A DNA stretch of 64,000 nucleotides from Comamonas sp. KCTC 72670 (GCA_014656495.1 BNCN01000010.1:297477-361476), one strand, 5' to 3'. Positions 7,852 through 17,015 are shown, counted from the stretch's first letter. Notes: a model not told the origin generated them from the sequence alone. Numbers and translations are program-made.

Positions 7852-9051
7852 ATGCGCCACCTGCTTGTTCTGCTCCTGCTGCTGGCCACCCCGCTCGCCC
7901 GGGCGCAAGAACCCGGCGGCGCCCACGGCATCCACGCGCACGAGGTGGTGAGTGACGCCGCCCTGGTGCCGTTGACGCCCCCGCCCGTCGTCAGCGGCGA
8001 GCTCACGACGAAGCGCTTCCGCATCCTCCACACCGCCGCCGCCACGGGCGCCGCGCACGAGCTGTCCCGTCAGATTGAAGGCGTCCGGGACACCTTCGGC
8101 ACCATCCTGGGCAAGGACTGGCCGGGGGTGACGGAGATTCGCCTGGGCGTGGGCCGCTCGGAGTTCGAGGCCCTGGCGCTGCCCGGTGGAAAGCCTCCCG
8201 GCTGGGCCGTGGCCCTGGCCTACCCCGTCCATCAAATCATCCTCCTGGACGCCCTCAGCCTGAATGCCCCGGACGGCCAGCAGACGCTGCGCCACGAGCT
8301 GGCCCACGTCGCGCTGGGGCAGCTGGCCCCGCAGTGGCCCCGCTGGTTCCAGGAGGGCGTGGCGCAGAACGTCACCGGGGAGCGGTACTCCCTCACGCAC
8401 TACGGCGCCATCTTCCGCGCGGTGACGCAGGAGCGCGTCTTCCACTTCGAGCACCTGGACCGCGCCTGGCCGGACGTCCCCTCGGACGTGGAGATTGCCT
8501 ACGCGCAGAGCGCCGCCTTCGTGGCGCACCTGTCCGCGAAGTTCGGCCCGCAGGCCATGGCCGCGCTCGTGGAGGGCGTGGCGCGGGGCGAGCCCTTCGA
8601 GACCGCCTTCGGCAAGGCCTTCCGCACCTCGCTGCTGGTGGAGGAGACGGATTGGCGCGGCGGTCTGGCCGCGCGCTACGGCTGGCTGCCGCTCACCACC
8701 AGCTCCGCGCTGGTGTGGCTGGGCGCCTCCTTCCTCTGCGTGGCCGCCTACGCCCGCCGCCGGCAGCAGCGCGCCGCGAAGCTGGCGGAGATGGCCGCCC
8801 AGGACGCCGCCGAGGACGCCACCCTGCGCCTGCTGGCCGCCCAGGCCGCGGCGGCCAACGCCCAGGCCCAGGAGGGGCTGGCCAGCACCACGGACGCGAC
8901 GTGGCCGGACTGGCCCGCCGGCCCCCCGGGCACGGACGGCCACGAGCCCGCGCTCGAGACGGACTCCGCCCTCGCGGAGGGCGCGGCCCCCGACTACCTG
9001 GACGACGAGGACGGCCCCCACGGCCGCCCGCCCAAGCCCACCCTGCACTGA
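7852..9051 (+). CDS. gluzincin metalloprotease (peptidase MA-like), membrane-anchored
   Basis: A 399-residue protein with a signal peptide (LLVLLLLLATPLARA) and a zinc metalloprotease domain. The zinc site is HELAH (148-152) with the third ligand Glu168 in WFQEGVAQ, the arrangement of the peptidase MA family. A single membrane segment near residues 280-300 (ALVWLGASFLCVAAYA) is followed by Arg-rich residues and an acidic Ala-rich tail, so the catalytic domain is probably periplasmic with a cytoplasmic tail. GAGG lies nine bases before the ATG at 7852; a GTG at 7837 is an alternative. The substrate is unknown. A clear terminator follows the stop. Confidence 0.78.
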   Translation: MRHLLVLLLLLATPLARAQEPGGAHGIHAHEVVSDAALVPLTPPPVVSGELTTKRFRILHTAAATGAAHELSRQIEGVRDTFGTILGKDWPGVTEIRLGVGRSEFEALALPGGKPPGWAVALAYPVHQIILLDALSLNAPDGQQTLRHELAHVALGQLAPQWPRWFQEGVAQNVTGERYSLTHYGAIFRAVTQERVFHFEHLDRAWPDVPSDVEIAYAQSAAFVAHLSAKFGPQAMAALVEGVARGEPFETAFGKAFRTSLLVEETDWRGGLAARYGWLPLTTSSALVWLGASFLCVAAYARRRQQRAAKLAEMAAQDAAEDATLRLLAAQAAAANAQAQEGLASTTDATWPDWPAGPPGTDGHEPALETDSALAEGAAPDYLDDEDGPHGRPPKPTLH

Positions 9052-9070
9052 GCCCTCCCACCCCGGTAGG

Positions 9071-9099
9071 ACTACAGGCCCCACCCTGTAGTTTCTTCC
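9071..9099 (+). terminator. intrinsic terminator after the metalloprotease gene
   Basis: The perfect arms ACTACAGG (9071-9078) and CCTGTAGT (9085-9092) enclose a six-base loop and are followed by TTCTTCC. This is a classical factor-independent terminator, 20 bases after the stop codon. Confidence 0.75.
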
Positions 9100-9226
9100 G
9101 CGCTCCTGCCTCTCTGCCTGCCCCGCCCTTCAGGGCAACCCTCTGATTTCATTGGAGGATGGGACTTCAGCGGCGTTGGCAGCCGGCTTGCTATGGCCTC
9201 CGTACGCGATGCGGAAGGCACTGGAC

Positions 9227-9751
9227 ATGAGCGAGCGTGGACGAAAGGCAGCCGTGCTGGCGCGGTTCTTCCGCCAGCAACCGGATCGAATCTCGGCGCT
9301 GTGGCGGCGCATGGTGCTGGCGGCGCCGGAGCTGGACGCCTCCCAGGGCATGCCCACCCAGCTGGACAACCTGGTGGAGCCCTTCATCCGCGAGCTGGGC
9401 AAGACGCTCGCCGGGGAGGAGACGAGCCCGTGGAGCCGCACGCGCGCGGTGCTGCGCCTGTCGCCGCACCGGGGGGCCCGCGCCCTCTATGACGAATTCG
9501 CGGCGCTTCGGCGCTGCCTGGTGGACGCCTCCGAGGTGCTCGGCGGCGGGGATTGGGAACGCGAGCGCATCAACCGCGCGGTCGACGAGGCCGTGGACTC
9601 CGCGGTGGCGCTGCTTCAACGGATGAAGGACCCGCGGGCGGATGGGCCGCGGGTTCCCTTCGGTGGGCTGGTCGTCGAGTACTTCGAGCGTCCCTCGCGG
9701 ACGCGGCGCGTGTCTCCGGACACGGGAGATGGACGTACGGCAATGCACTGA
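9227..9751 (+). CDS. all-helical sensor-like protein, possibly RsbRD N-terminal domain
   Basis: A 174-residue protein, mostly helical. The segments ISALWRRMVLAAPELD, LVEPFIRELGKTLAGE, LYDEFAALRRCLVDASEV and INRAVDEAVDSAVALLQRM resemble the N-terminal sensor domain of RsbRD-type proteins and of some histidine kinases, but here no output domain follows. The start at 9227 (MSERGRKAAV) is chosen because GGAAGG lies eight bases upstream; a start at 9209 is possible. The C-terminal 30 residues are Arg/Pro-rich and probably disordered. The domain call is a resemblance by eye. Confidence 0.5.
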   Translation: MSERGRKAAVLARFFRQQPDRISALWRRMVLAAPELDASQGMPTQLDNLVEPFIRELGKTLAGEETSPWSRTRAVLRLSPHRGARALYDEFAALRRCLVDASEVLGGGDWERERINRAVDEAVDSAVALLQRMKDPRADGPRVPFGGLVVEYFERPSRTRRVSPDTGDGRTAMH

Positions 9752-10063
9752 GGGCGTGTAGGGGTTGGCCGGCCCGTTCGACTTGACGCTTCCGGCAACG
9801 GGAGCGTCCGAGACCGGCGGGAGGGAGTGCGCCTGGGTGGGGGCCCATGGCGCGCTTGTGGGAAGTCGCGCTCCCGCTGGGGAGTGGTGAGCGCGCACCG
9901 CGAGCCGCTGGCAAGACGTGTGGATGGGGGTCCACACGACTCGCCGGTCGGACGGGTCGGCGCATTTGTCGAAGTGTGCAGTGGCGGCCGTGGGGGCCGT
10001 GGGGTGCAGCATCCGGGAGGGGCGCCTACGGGGGTGGGCGCTCCTCCCGTCTCTTTTGGCGCG
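9752..10063. other. 312-bp gap between convergent genes with one hairpin
   Basis: This stretch lies between the stops of the sensor-like gene (plus) and polA (minus). The only structure I see is a perfect 8-base inverted repeat, CGTGTGGA at 9917-9924 and TCCACACG at 9931-9938, with a six-base loop and no T-run. It may end transcription from one or both sides. No gene is visible. Confidence 0.4.
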
Positions 10064-12793
10064 TCAGTGCGCGTCCGCCCAGCTGCGGCCCGCGCCCACG
10101 TCCACCTTGAGCGGCACCTTCAGCTCCGCCACCGAAGACATGGCCTGCTTCGCCAGCGCCTTCACCTGCTCCACTTCCGCGTCGGGGGCCTCGAAGAGGA
10201 GCTCGTCGTGCACCTGGAGCAGCATCCGGGTGCGCAGCTTCTGGGCCGTCAGCGCCGCGTCCACCGCGAGCATCGCCTTCTTGATGAGGTCCGCGGCGGT
10301 GCCCTGGATGGGCATGTTGATGGCGGCGCGCTCGGCGGCCTGGGCCACGCCGCGATTCTTCGAGTTCAGGTCCGCCATGTACCGGCGGCGGCCGTAGAGC
10401 GTCTCCACGTAGCCCGTCTTGCGCGCCACGGTGACGGTCTCCTCCAGGTACCGTTTGATGCCCGCGTAGCGGATGAAGTACCGCTCGATGATGTCGCGGG
10501 CCACGTCCTGCGCGATGCCGAGCCGCGCCGCCAGGCCGTGCGGCGACAGGCCGTAGGCGATGCCGAAGTTCACCATCTTCGCGACGCGCCGCTGCTCCCG
10601 GTCCACCTTGTCGGAGGGCACGCCGAAGACCTCGGCCGCCGTGCGGGTGTGGATGTCCTCGTCGTGCCGGAAGGCCTCGATGAGCACCGCGTCGTCCGCG
10701 ATGTGCGCCAGCAGCCGCAGCTCCACCTGGCTGTAGTCGGCGCTCACCAACTGGTGCCCCTCGGCGGCCACGAAGGCCCGGCGGATTTCGCGGCCCAGCT
10801 CCGTGCGCACGGGGATGTTCTGGAGGTTCGGGTCGGTGGAGGACAGGCGCCCCGTCGCGGTGGCCGCCTGGTGGTACGTGGTGTGGATGCGCCCGTCGGC
10901 GGCCACCAGCGTGGGCAGCGTGTCCAGGTAGGTGCTCTTGAGCTTGGACAGGCTGCGGTACTCGATGATGGCGCCTGGGAGCGGGTGCTCCTCGGACAGC
11001 TTCTCCAGCACCTCCTGGTCCGCCGAGGGGCCCGTCTTCCCCTTCTTGATGACGGGCAGCTTCAGCTCGTTGAAGAGCACGTCGACGAGCTGGGGGTTGG
11101 AGCCGATGTTGAACTCGCGCCCCGCGTGCCGGTAGACCTCCTTCACCTGCGTCTCGACGGCCGCGTCCACCTTCACGGACGTGCGCGACAGCTCCGCGGT
11201 GTCGAGCAACACGCCCCGCTGCTCCATCTGCGCGAGCAGCGGCAAGAGCGGCAGCTCCAGGTCGCGCGCCAGGTCCGCCAGCTTCGCGGCCTCCAGCTCC
11301 TTCCACAGCTCGGGGGCGAGCCGGCGCGCGGCCTCGGCGCGGATGGCGAAGCCCGTGGCCACCTCCTCCACCGTGTGGTCCGCCAGGGCGCGGTCCTTCT
11401 TGCCGCGCTTGCCCTCCGCGGCGGCGGGCAGCGGCGGCAGCTCCGTGAAGAGCCGCTCCCGGGCCAGGTCCACCAGCGCGTGCTCCCGGCGTGACGGGTT
11501 GAGCAGGTAGCTCAGCAGCTCCACGTCGTCGTGCGCCCCCCGCAGCGTGATGCCGTCGTTGGCGAGCACCAGGCAGAGCGCCTTGAGGTCATGCCCGCCC
11601 TTTTTCACCGCCGCGTCCTCCAGCACGGCGCGGAAGGCCGCGGTGAAGGCCTCCGGCTTCACCTGCGTCACGCCCAGCTGCGCATGCCGCAGGGGCACAT
11701 ACGCCGTCTGCCCATCCGGCAGCGCGAGCGCCATGCCCACCAGCTTCGCGCCGAAAGGCGCGCCCTCGTACGCGGGGATCAGGCTGACGGCGCCCGCCTC
11801 GCGCACGCCGCTGGCCAGGGGCGCGAGCTCCGCCTCGGTGCCCACCAGGCGCGGCGTCACCGTCAGCGGCGCGGGCTGCTCCTTCGCCACCTCGGGCGCG
11901 CCCGCCGCGGCGCCGTCCTGCGCGGGCAACTCCTTGAGGAGCGCGAAGAACTCCAGCTCCGTGAACAGCTCGCGCGAGCGCTGCGCGTCCAGCGGCCTGC
12001 GGGCCAGGTCCGCCATGCCCACGTCTAACGGCAGGTCCGTTTTGAAGGTGACGAGCTGCTTGGCGCGAAGGAGGCTCTCGCGGTGGGAGGCGATGTTCTC
12101 CCGAATCTTCGGCTTCTTCACCTCCTCCAGGCGCTCCAGCAGCGTCTCCACGTTCCCGAACTGCTGGATGAGCTCCGTGGCCGTCTTCGGACCGATGCCC
12201 GGCACCTTGGGGACGTTGTCCACCGCGTCACCGATGAGGGCCAGGTAGTCACGCATCTGCCCCGGCTCGATGCCCAGCCGGGCCTTCACGTCCGCGGGCA
12301 GCGTGTGCACGTCCTTCATCGGGTCGTACAGGCGCACGTCGTCGTCGACAATCTGGACGAAGTCCTTGTCGCCCGTGACGACCTGGACGCAGAAGCCCTC
12401 CTGCTTCGCCTTCACGGCCAGCGTGCCGATGACGTCGTCGGCCTCCCAGCCGGCGACCTCCAGCACGGGCACGTTGATGGCCTCCACCACGCGGCGGATG
12501 AGGGCGAACTGGGGGACGAGGTCCTCGGGGGGCCCCTCGCGGTTCGCCTTGTACGTGGGGTCAATCTTCTGGCGCTCGGTGCGGCTCTCCTTGTCGAAGG
12601 CGAGCGCCACGTGCGTGGGCTTCAGCTCACGCAGGGCCTTGAGCACCATGCGCGTGAAGCCCAGCACCGCGTTGGTCTGCACGCCCTTGCTCGTCGTGAG
12701 CGGAGGAATGGCGTGGTACGCGCGGAAGATGAAACCCGAGGCGTCGATGAGGACCAGGGTGGGCGCGGAGCGCGAGGGGCTGGTGTCGACCAT
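10064..12793 (-). CDS. polA: DNA polymerase I
   Basis: A 909-residue family A DNA polymerase for Okazaki-fragment processing and gap repair. The 5' nuclease domain (about 10-300) is intact, with GWEADDVIGTLA and VTGDKDFVQIV. The polymerase domain has motif A (SADYSQVELR), motif B (RRVAKMVNFGIAYG) and motif C (QVHDELLFE). The middle 3'-5' exonuclease fold (about 320-490) is degenerate: where E. coli has Asp355-Thr-Glu357 this protein has Ile-Pro-Ala, and the aspartates of the other two exonuclease motifs are also replaced, so proofreading is probably absent. The start is GGC-rich with no Shine-Dalgarno; a promoter lies directly upstream. Confidence 0.96.
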   Translation of the reverse strand: MVDTSPSRSAPTLVLIDASGFIFRAYHAIPPLTTSKGVQTNAVLGFTRMVLKALRELKPTHVALAFDKESRTERQKIDPTYKANREGPPEDLVPQFALIRRVVEAINVPVLEVAGWEADDVIGTLAVKAKQEGFCVQVVTGDKDFVQIVDDDVRLYDPMKDVHTLPADVKARLGIEPGQMRDYLALIGDAVDNVPKVPGIGPKTATELIQQFGNVETLLERLEEVKKPKIRENIASHRESLLRAKQLVTFKTDLPLDVGMADLARRPLDAQRSRELFTELEFFALLKELPAQDGAAAGAPEVAKEQPAPLTVTPRLVGTEAELAPLASGVREAGAVSLIPAYEGAPFGAKLVGMALALPDGQTAYVPLRHAQLGVTQVKPEAFTAAFRAVLEDAAVKKGGHDLKALCLVLANDGITLRGAHDDVELLSYLLNPSRREHALVDLARERLFTELPPLPAAAEGKRGKKDRALADHTVEEVATGFAIRAEAARRLAPELWKELEAAKLADLARDLELPLLPLLAQMEQRGVLLDTAELSRTSVKVDAAVETQVKEVYRHAGREFNIGSNPQLVDVLFNELKLPVIKKGKTGPSADQEVLEKLSEEHPLPGAIIEYRSLSKLKSTYLDTLPTLVAADGRIHTTYHQAATATGRLSSTDPNLQNIPVRTELGREIRRAFVAAEGHQLVSADYSQVELRLLAHIADDAVLIEAFRHDEDIHTRTAAEVFGVPSDKVDREQRRVAKMVNFGIAYGLSPHGLAARLGIAQDVARDIIERYFIRYAGIKRYLEETVTVARKTGYVETLYGRRRYMADLNSKNRGVAQAAERAAINMPIQGTAADLIKKAMLAVDAALTAQKLRTRMLLQVHDELLFEAPDAEVEQVKALAKQAMSSVAELKVPLKVDVGAGRSWADAH

Positions 12794-12800
12794 GCCCCCG

Positions 12801-12829
12801 TGCCTAGCGCGCCCGCCCCGCCCTGTCCA
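12801..12829 (-). promoter_or_regulatory. polA promoter, leaderless type
   Basis: TGGACA (12824-12829) and TAGGCA (12801-12806) are separated by 17 bases and lie seven bases before the polA ATG. The start point would fall on or next to the start codon. The promoter sits in the 45-base gap after the FHA-TPR gene. Confidence 0.5.
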
Positions 12830-12838
12830 CGACGGGCG

Positions 12839-15073
12839 CTACTTGCAGCCCAGCTCCGCCTTCTTCGCGACGACCATCTCCTCCACGCCGTCACCCTTCA
12901 CGGCGTAGTCCAGCGGGATGGCCATGTCGTTGCAACTGCTCGCCGCCCGGAAGGCCTCCAGGGCCCGCGTGGAGCAGAAGGCCGCCGCCTTGTTGAGGTT
13001 CGGGTTGCCCGCGTAGAAGCTGAAGCCCAGCTTCCACACGCGGCACGCGCGCCGCCGGTCCTCGCGGTCCGCCCAGTGCTTGCCGCGCTGGTAGGACTTC
13101 TCCGCGAAGTCCTGCAGGATGTTGCGCCGGTAGAACGACGGCTTCGACTCGGCGAGCTCCTGCATGAGCATCTTGTCCGTGGCGAGCGCCTCCCGGAAGG
13201 GCTCGGCGGCCTTCTCCGGGTCCTCGGCGGCCAGGTAGCTCTGGCCCGCCTTGAAGAGCTGATCCACGGTGGACATGATCTTCATCAGCTCGTCCGCCTG
13301 GGCGTGGTACTGCGCGGCCTCATAGTTGGCCCGCAGCTTCTGCATCGTCGCGAGCGCCTCGCTGCCGCGGCCGCCCCAGTAGTCCAGCAGCGCGGCCTGC
13401 ATCAGCTTGTTGGGGTAACGCTTCTTGGCCGCCTCCGCGATGATGGTGCGCGGATCCACGGCCCGCTCGTCACCGGCGAGCACCTCCGCCACCGGGCACA
13501 CCCAGGGCGCCGCGTTGGGGTCCATCTTCTGCCGCGCGATGAGGAACTTCACGAACATCGCGTCCTTGGGCCGCCACTCGTTGCGGCGCAGGCGGCCCTC
13601 CAGCTTCAGCGTGAAGCCCAGGGGCGGCTGCAGGTCGTCGCGCGGCACGGACTGGCACCACACCGCCATGTAGACGCCGCAGCGGGACACGGCGGCGCTC
13701 CACTGCGAGTCGCGCAGGTACAGCTTGCAGTCCTCCTGGGCGCGCTTGGTCACCGCGTCGGCGGCCTCGCGCGCCTTGGCGCGGGCCCGGCGGAAGTACT
13801 CGCTCTCCTTCTGGATCTTCCGGAACGACTCCAGGGCCTCTTCCGGCTTGAGGCGCTGCAGCAGCCGCTCACCCTGGGAGTAGTAGTCGAAGGACTCCTT
13901 CTCCAGCTTGATGCGCCGGATGAGCGTGTTCGCCTCCGGGTGGATGGGGTCCAGATCCAGCGCCTGGGTGCAGACCTCGTTGGCCTTGTCCCAGTTCGGC
14001 GCGCCCAGCTCGCTGGACGCGTAGGAGCGGCACTCGCTCAGCAGCTCCTGGATCTTCTGCGCCTGGTCCGCCTGGCTGGCGATGCCCGGGGCGGTGGGCA
14101 CGTCCGCCGCCGGAGGGCTGACGATGGACGACACCATCCCCACCATGAGCAGCACACCCACCAGGGCCGCCGCCACCATGATGAGCTTCTTGCGCTTCTC
14201 GGCCGGGTCGATGTCCTCGCCGCCGCCCCGCGCGGCGGCCCCCGCGCCACGGCGCACGGGCGCCGCGGAAGCGTCCTCCTCGAACGACATCTCCACCACG
14301 CCGAACTGGAGCAGATCCCCGGGCTCCAGCTGCACCGGCGTCTGGTCCAGCGCCTCGCCGTTGAGCAGCGTCCCGTTGGCGCTGCCCAGGTCCTTCACCG
14401 TCACGCCCGCGCTGGTGACCTCGAGCTCCGCGTGCCGGCGGCTGACCGAGTCGTCATCCAGCATGATGGCCGCGGGCGGCTGCCGGCCCACGATGACCTT
14501 CCCCTTGAGGGGATACGTCTGCCCGGCCCACGGGCCCACCATGCCGCGCAGCGACGGTCCACTGGCCGCCGGCGCGGGACGCGCTCCGCCCGCCGCCGAG
14601 GGACGCGCCGGACGCGGACGCTTCGCCAGCTCCCCGCCCGCGGCGCCCTTCGCCCCACCCGGGGCCTTCTTGATGCTGGGCATGGCCCGGGTGGCGCGGG
14701 GACCGGGGCCCTCGCCGCCCACCGGCATGGCGTCGTCGCCGCCCGCGGCGGACTTCGCCGCGCGCCGCGCCCCCGAGCCCCGGACCGGAGCCGCCTTGAG
14801 GGTGAGGGTGTAGTCCCCGAGCAGCACCTCCGACTGAGGCGTCAGCGCGGTGGGCTCCATGATGCGCTTGCCATCCACGAACGTGCCATTCGCGCTGCCC
14901 ACGTCGTCGATGAAGACGGTACCGCCCTCCTCGAAGACGCGCGCGTGTGTGCGCGACACGCCGCCTTCGGTGAGGAGGATGTCGCAGCCTTGCTGGCGGC
15001 CCAGCTTCAGCTCGCCGGTGATGGCGTATTCGTTCTCAGTACCGTCAGGCAGACGGACGACCAGAGTGGCCAT
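12839..15073 (-). CDS. double-FHA, TPR-like membrane protein of the Tad-like (Kil) locus
   Basis: A 744-residue protein with two FHA domains (about 22-95 and 190-265; each has the GR, SR-H and SANGT phosphothreonine-binding motifs), an Ala/Pro-rich linker between them, one membrane segment (296-317) after a KRKK stop-transfer cluster, and a long periplasmic helical region with TPR-like repeats and many cysteines to the end. The FHA domains face the cytoplasm and would read phosphothreonine from a kinase. The start lies nine bases after the stop of the FHA-CpaF ATPase gene, so the two are co-transcribed. Position matches MXAN_3108 as I recall it. A link between cytoplasmic phosphorylation and the cell-envelope part of the machine is inferred. 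Confidence 0.8.
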   Translation of the reverse strand: MATLVVRLPDGTENEYAITGELKLGRQQGCDILLTEGGVSRTHARVFEEGGTVFIDDVGSANGTFVDGKRIMEPTALTPQSEVLLGDYTLTLKAAPVRGSGARRAAKSAAGGDDAMPVGGEGPGPRATRAMPSIKKAPGGAKGAAGGELAKRPRPARPSAAGGARPAPAASGPSLRGMVGPWAGQTYPLKGKVIVGRQPPAAIMLDDDSVSRRHAELEVTSAGVTVKDLGSANGTLLNGEALDQTPVQLEPGDLLQFGVVEMSFEEDASAAPVRRGAGAAARGGGEDIDPAEKRKKLIMVAAALVGVLLMVGMVSSIVSPPAADVPTAPGIASQADQAQKIQELLSECRSYASSELGAPNWDKANEVCTQALDLDPIHPEANTLIRRIKLEKESFDYYSQGERLLQRLKPEEALESFRKIQKESEYFRRARAKAREAADAVTKRAQEDCKLYLRDSQWSAAVSRCGVYMAVWCQSVPRDDLQPPLGFTLKLEGRLRRNEWRPKDAMFVKFLIARQKMDPNAAPWVCPVAEVLAGDERAVDPRTIIAEAAKKRYPNKLMQAALLDYWGGRGSEALATMQKLRANYEAAQYHAQADELMKIMSTVDQLFKAGQSYLAAEDPEKAAEPFREALATDKMLMQELAESKPSFYRRNILQDFAEKSYQRGKHWADREDRRRACRVWKLGFSFYAGNPNLNKAAAFCSTRALEAFRAASSCNDMAIPLDYAVKGDGVEEMVVAKKAELGCK

Positions 15074-15082
15074 GGGGACGCG

Positions 15083-16873
15083 TCACTCCTCGCGGAAGAT
15101 GCTCATGTTGACGGGGATGCCCTTGCGCTGGAGCTCGTCGTAGAACTTCGGCACGAAGCCGGACGCGACGTAGCGGCCACGGACCTTGTGGTCTTCCGTG
15201 AAGCCATCCTGCTTGAAGTAGAAGATGTCCTGGAGGGTCACGATGTCGACCTCCATGCCGGACACCTCGGTGATGTAGCAGATCTTCCGCGTGCCGTCGG
15301 AGAAGCGCGTCTGCTGCACGATCATGTGCACCGCGCTGGCGATCTGCTCGCGGATGGCCTTCACCGGCAGGTCCATGCCGGACATGAGCACCATCGTCTC
15401 CAGCCGGGCGATGGCGTCACGCGGCGTGTTCGCGTGCAGCGTGGTGAGCGAGCCGTCGTGGCCCGTGTTCATGGCCTGGAGCATGTCCAGCGTCTCACCG
15501 GAGCGGCACTCACCGACGACGATGCGGTCGGGCCGCATGCGCAGGCAGTTCTTCACCAGCTCACGGATGGTGATGGCGCCCTTGCCTTCCAGGTTGGGAG
15601 GCCGGCTCTCCAGTTGCACCCAGTGGTCCTGCGGGAGCTGCAGCTCGGCGGCGTCCTCCACGGTGATGATGCGCTCACCTTCCGGGATGAACGAGCTGAT
15701 GATGTTCAGCGTCGTCGTCTTCCCGGAGCCGGTTCCGCCGGAGATGACGATGTTGCGCCGGGCCGTGACGCACATCTCCAGGAACTCGGCCATCTGCGCC
15801 GTGACGGTCTTGTACTTGATGAGGTCCGCGATCTTCAGCGAGTCCTTCTTGAACTTGCGGATGGTGATGCAGGGACCCTTCAGCGCCAGCGGCGGGATGA
15901 TGGCGTTGACGCGGCTGCCGTCCTTGAGGCGCGCGTCCACCAGCGGGCTGGACTCGTCGATGCGGCGGCCAATGGGCGCCACGATGCGCTCGATGACGCC
16001 GAGCACCGCCTGGTTGGAGGAGAACGTCTTCTCCGACAGGGTCAGCTTGCCCTTGCGCTCGATGTAGATCTGGTTGGCGTGGTTCACCATGATCTCGCTG
16101 ATCTCATCCGACGCGAGGAACGCCTCGAGGGGCCCCAGGCCCAGCGCCTCGTTGATGACGTCGGTGAGCAGCTCCTCGCGGTCCACGTCCTCCGGAAGCT
16201 CTCCATCCGCTTCCATCTGGTCGATGATGTCGCGGATGGCCTTCTCGGTGCGCCGCCACAGCTCGTCGTCGCCGAGCCGGTCCATGTCCATCCGGCGCAG
16301 GTCGAGGTACTCGATGAGGCGGTCGTGGATCTCCTTCTGCAGGCGCGTGTAGCGCTCCTGCCGGGGGTCCACCTTGCGCTTGTTCTTCGCCAGCGCGGAG
16401 GCGAGCGACGCCGGCATGTTGCTCTTGGCCGCCGGCGGCGGCGGAGGCTCTGGCTCCTCGTCCTCGTAGGGCTCCTCGTCCTCGTAGGGGCCCTCCTCGT
16501 CCTCGTAGGGCCCGTCCTCGCCCTGCTCGTCGTAGTACTCCTCCTCGGGCTGACCCGCGCGGGTCATCACGGGGCCCTCGTCCTCGAGCCCCTCCACGTT
16601 GAGGATGTAATCGCCGATGTAGACCTGATCGGTCGGCTTGAGGACCTGAGGCGCGGCAATCTTCTTGCCGTTCACGAACGTGCCGTTCGTGGACTTCATG
16701 TCCACGATGATGAACTTCCCGTCCTTGGCGACGATTCGCGAGTGGTACTTGGAGACGTTGCCCTTCGCGAGGATGATGTCATTGCCCGGCAGACGGCCGA
16801 TGGTGACTTCATTCTTGTGGTACTCGCGCTGCTCGGTCCCGCCGCCCTTTTCCGCGAGGGTGATGAGAAACAT
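15083..16873 (-). CDS. kilF: FHA-CpaF/TadA secretion ATPase (KilF)
   Basis: A 596-residue protein: an FHA domain (about 22-90, with GRLPGND, SKYHSR and STNGT), an acidic linker with PYEDEE repeats (about 118-145), then a full CpaF/TadA-type ATPase with Walker A GGTGSGKTTTL, the Asp box and the His box. Such hexameric ATPases drive assembly or retraction of Tad pili. Ordinary CpaF proteins do not carry an FHA domain at the N-terminus. The start at MFLITLAEK begins the FHA fold directly; a longer frame adds 23 residues without support. It has its own promoter and is the second module of the cluster. The Kil name follows recall of the Myxococcus contact-killing system. Confidence 0.9.
   Translation of the reverse strand: MFLITLAEKGGGTEQREYHKNEVTIGRLPGNDIILAKGNVSKYHSRIVAKDGKFIIVDMKSTNGTFVNGKKIAAPQVLKPTDQVYIGDYILNVEGLEDEGPVMTRAGQPEEEYYDEQGEDGPYEDEEGPYEDEEPYEDEEPEPPPPPAAKSNMPASLASALAKNKRKVDPRQERYTRLQKEIHDRLIEYLDLRRMDMDRLGDDELWRRTEKAIRDIIDQMEADGELPEDVDREELLTDVINEALGLGPLEAFLASDEISEIMVNHANQIYIERKGKLTLSEKTFSSNQAVLGVIERIVAPIGRRIDESSPLVDARLKDGSRVNAIIPPLALKGPCITIRKFKKDSLKIADLIKYKTVTAQMAEFLEMCVTARRNIVISGGTGSGKTTTLNIISSFIPEGERIITVEDAAELQLPQDHWVQLESRPPNLEGKGAITIRELVKNCLRMRPDRIVVGECRSGETLDMLQAMNTGHDGSLTTLHANTPRDAIARLETMVLMSGMDLPVKAIREQIASAVHMIVQQTRFSDGTRKICYITEVSGMEVDIVTLQDIFYFKQDGFTEDHKVRGRYVASGFVPKFYDELQRKGIPVNMSIFREE
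16451..16515 (-). repeat. in-gene tandem repeat encoding PYEDEE
   Basis: About three near-identical units of roughly 18 to 21 bases encode the acidic motif PYEDEE in the linker between the FHA and ATPase domains. The units differ by the presence of a Gly codon, which suggests expansion by slippage. Confidence 0.6.
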
Positions 16874-16881
16874 GGGGACGG

Positions 16882-16909
16882 ATGCTAGCAAGCCCCCCTT
16901 CGTACTCAA
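16882..16909 (-). promoter_or_regulatory. promoter of the FHA-CpaF ATPase gene
   Basis: TTGAGT (16904-16909) and TAGCAT (16882-16887) are 16 bases apart, and the -10 lies eight bases before the ATG with no Shine-Dalgarno between. This points to a leaderless transcript that starts a second unit inside the Kil locus. Confidence 0.5.
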
Positions 16910-16947
16910 AGCGTGAGAACCGGGTTGCACGCTTGCCCGCAAGGCGA

Positions 16948-16988
16948 CGGGCCGGCAACCACCCCCGGGAGGGGTGACGGCCGGCCCG
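16948..16988 (-). terminator. large GC hairpin between secretin and ATPase genes
   Basis: Outer arms CGGGCCGGC (16948-16956) and GCCGGCCCG (16980-16988) are perfect, and inner arms CACCCC and GGGGTG continue the stem after three-base internal loops. There is no T-run. It lies just after the secretin stop and before the ATPase promoter, so a terminator or RNA-processing element is likely. Confidence 0.5.
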
Positions 16989-17015
16989 CGAAGACAGCGC
17001 CTGGGGGCGCCTGCC

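Noticed and set aside
9152..9226. Longer start for the sensor-like gene
   Set aside because: The ATG at 9227 has a good GGAAGG at eight bases; the upstream starts have none.
16451..16515. Short repeat units considered as a CRISPR array
   Set aside because: They are in-frame coding repeats inside the ATPase gene, with no unique spacers and no cas genes.
12083..16888. 1601-codon open frame on the plus strand opposite polA and the Kil genes
   Set aside because: Its product is an Arg, His, Val and Leu-rich shadow with no domains. High GC3 in the real minus-strand genes keeps the opposite frame open.
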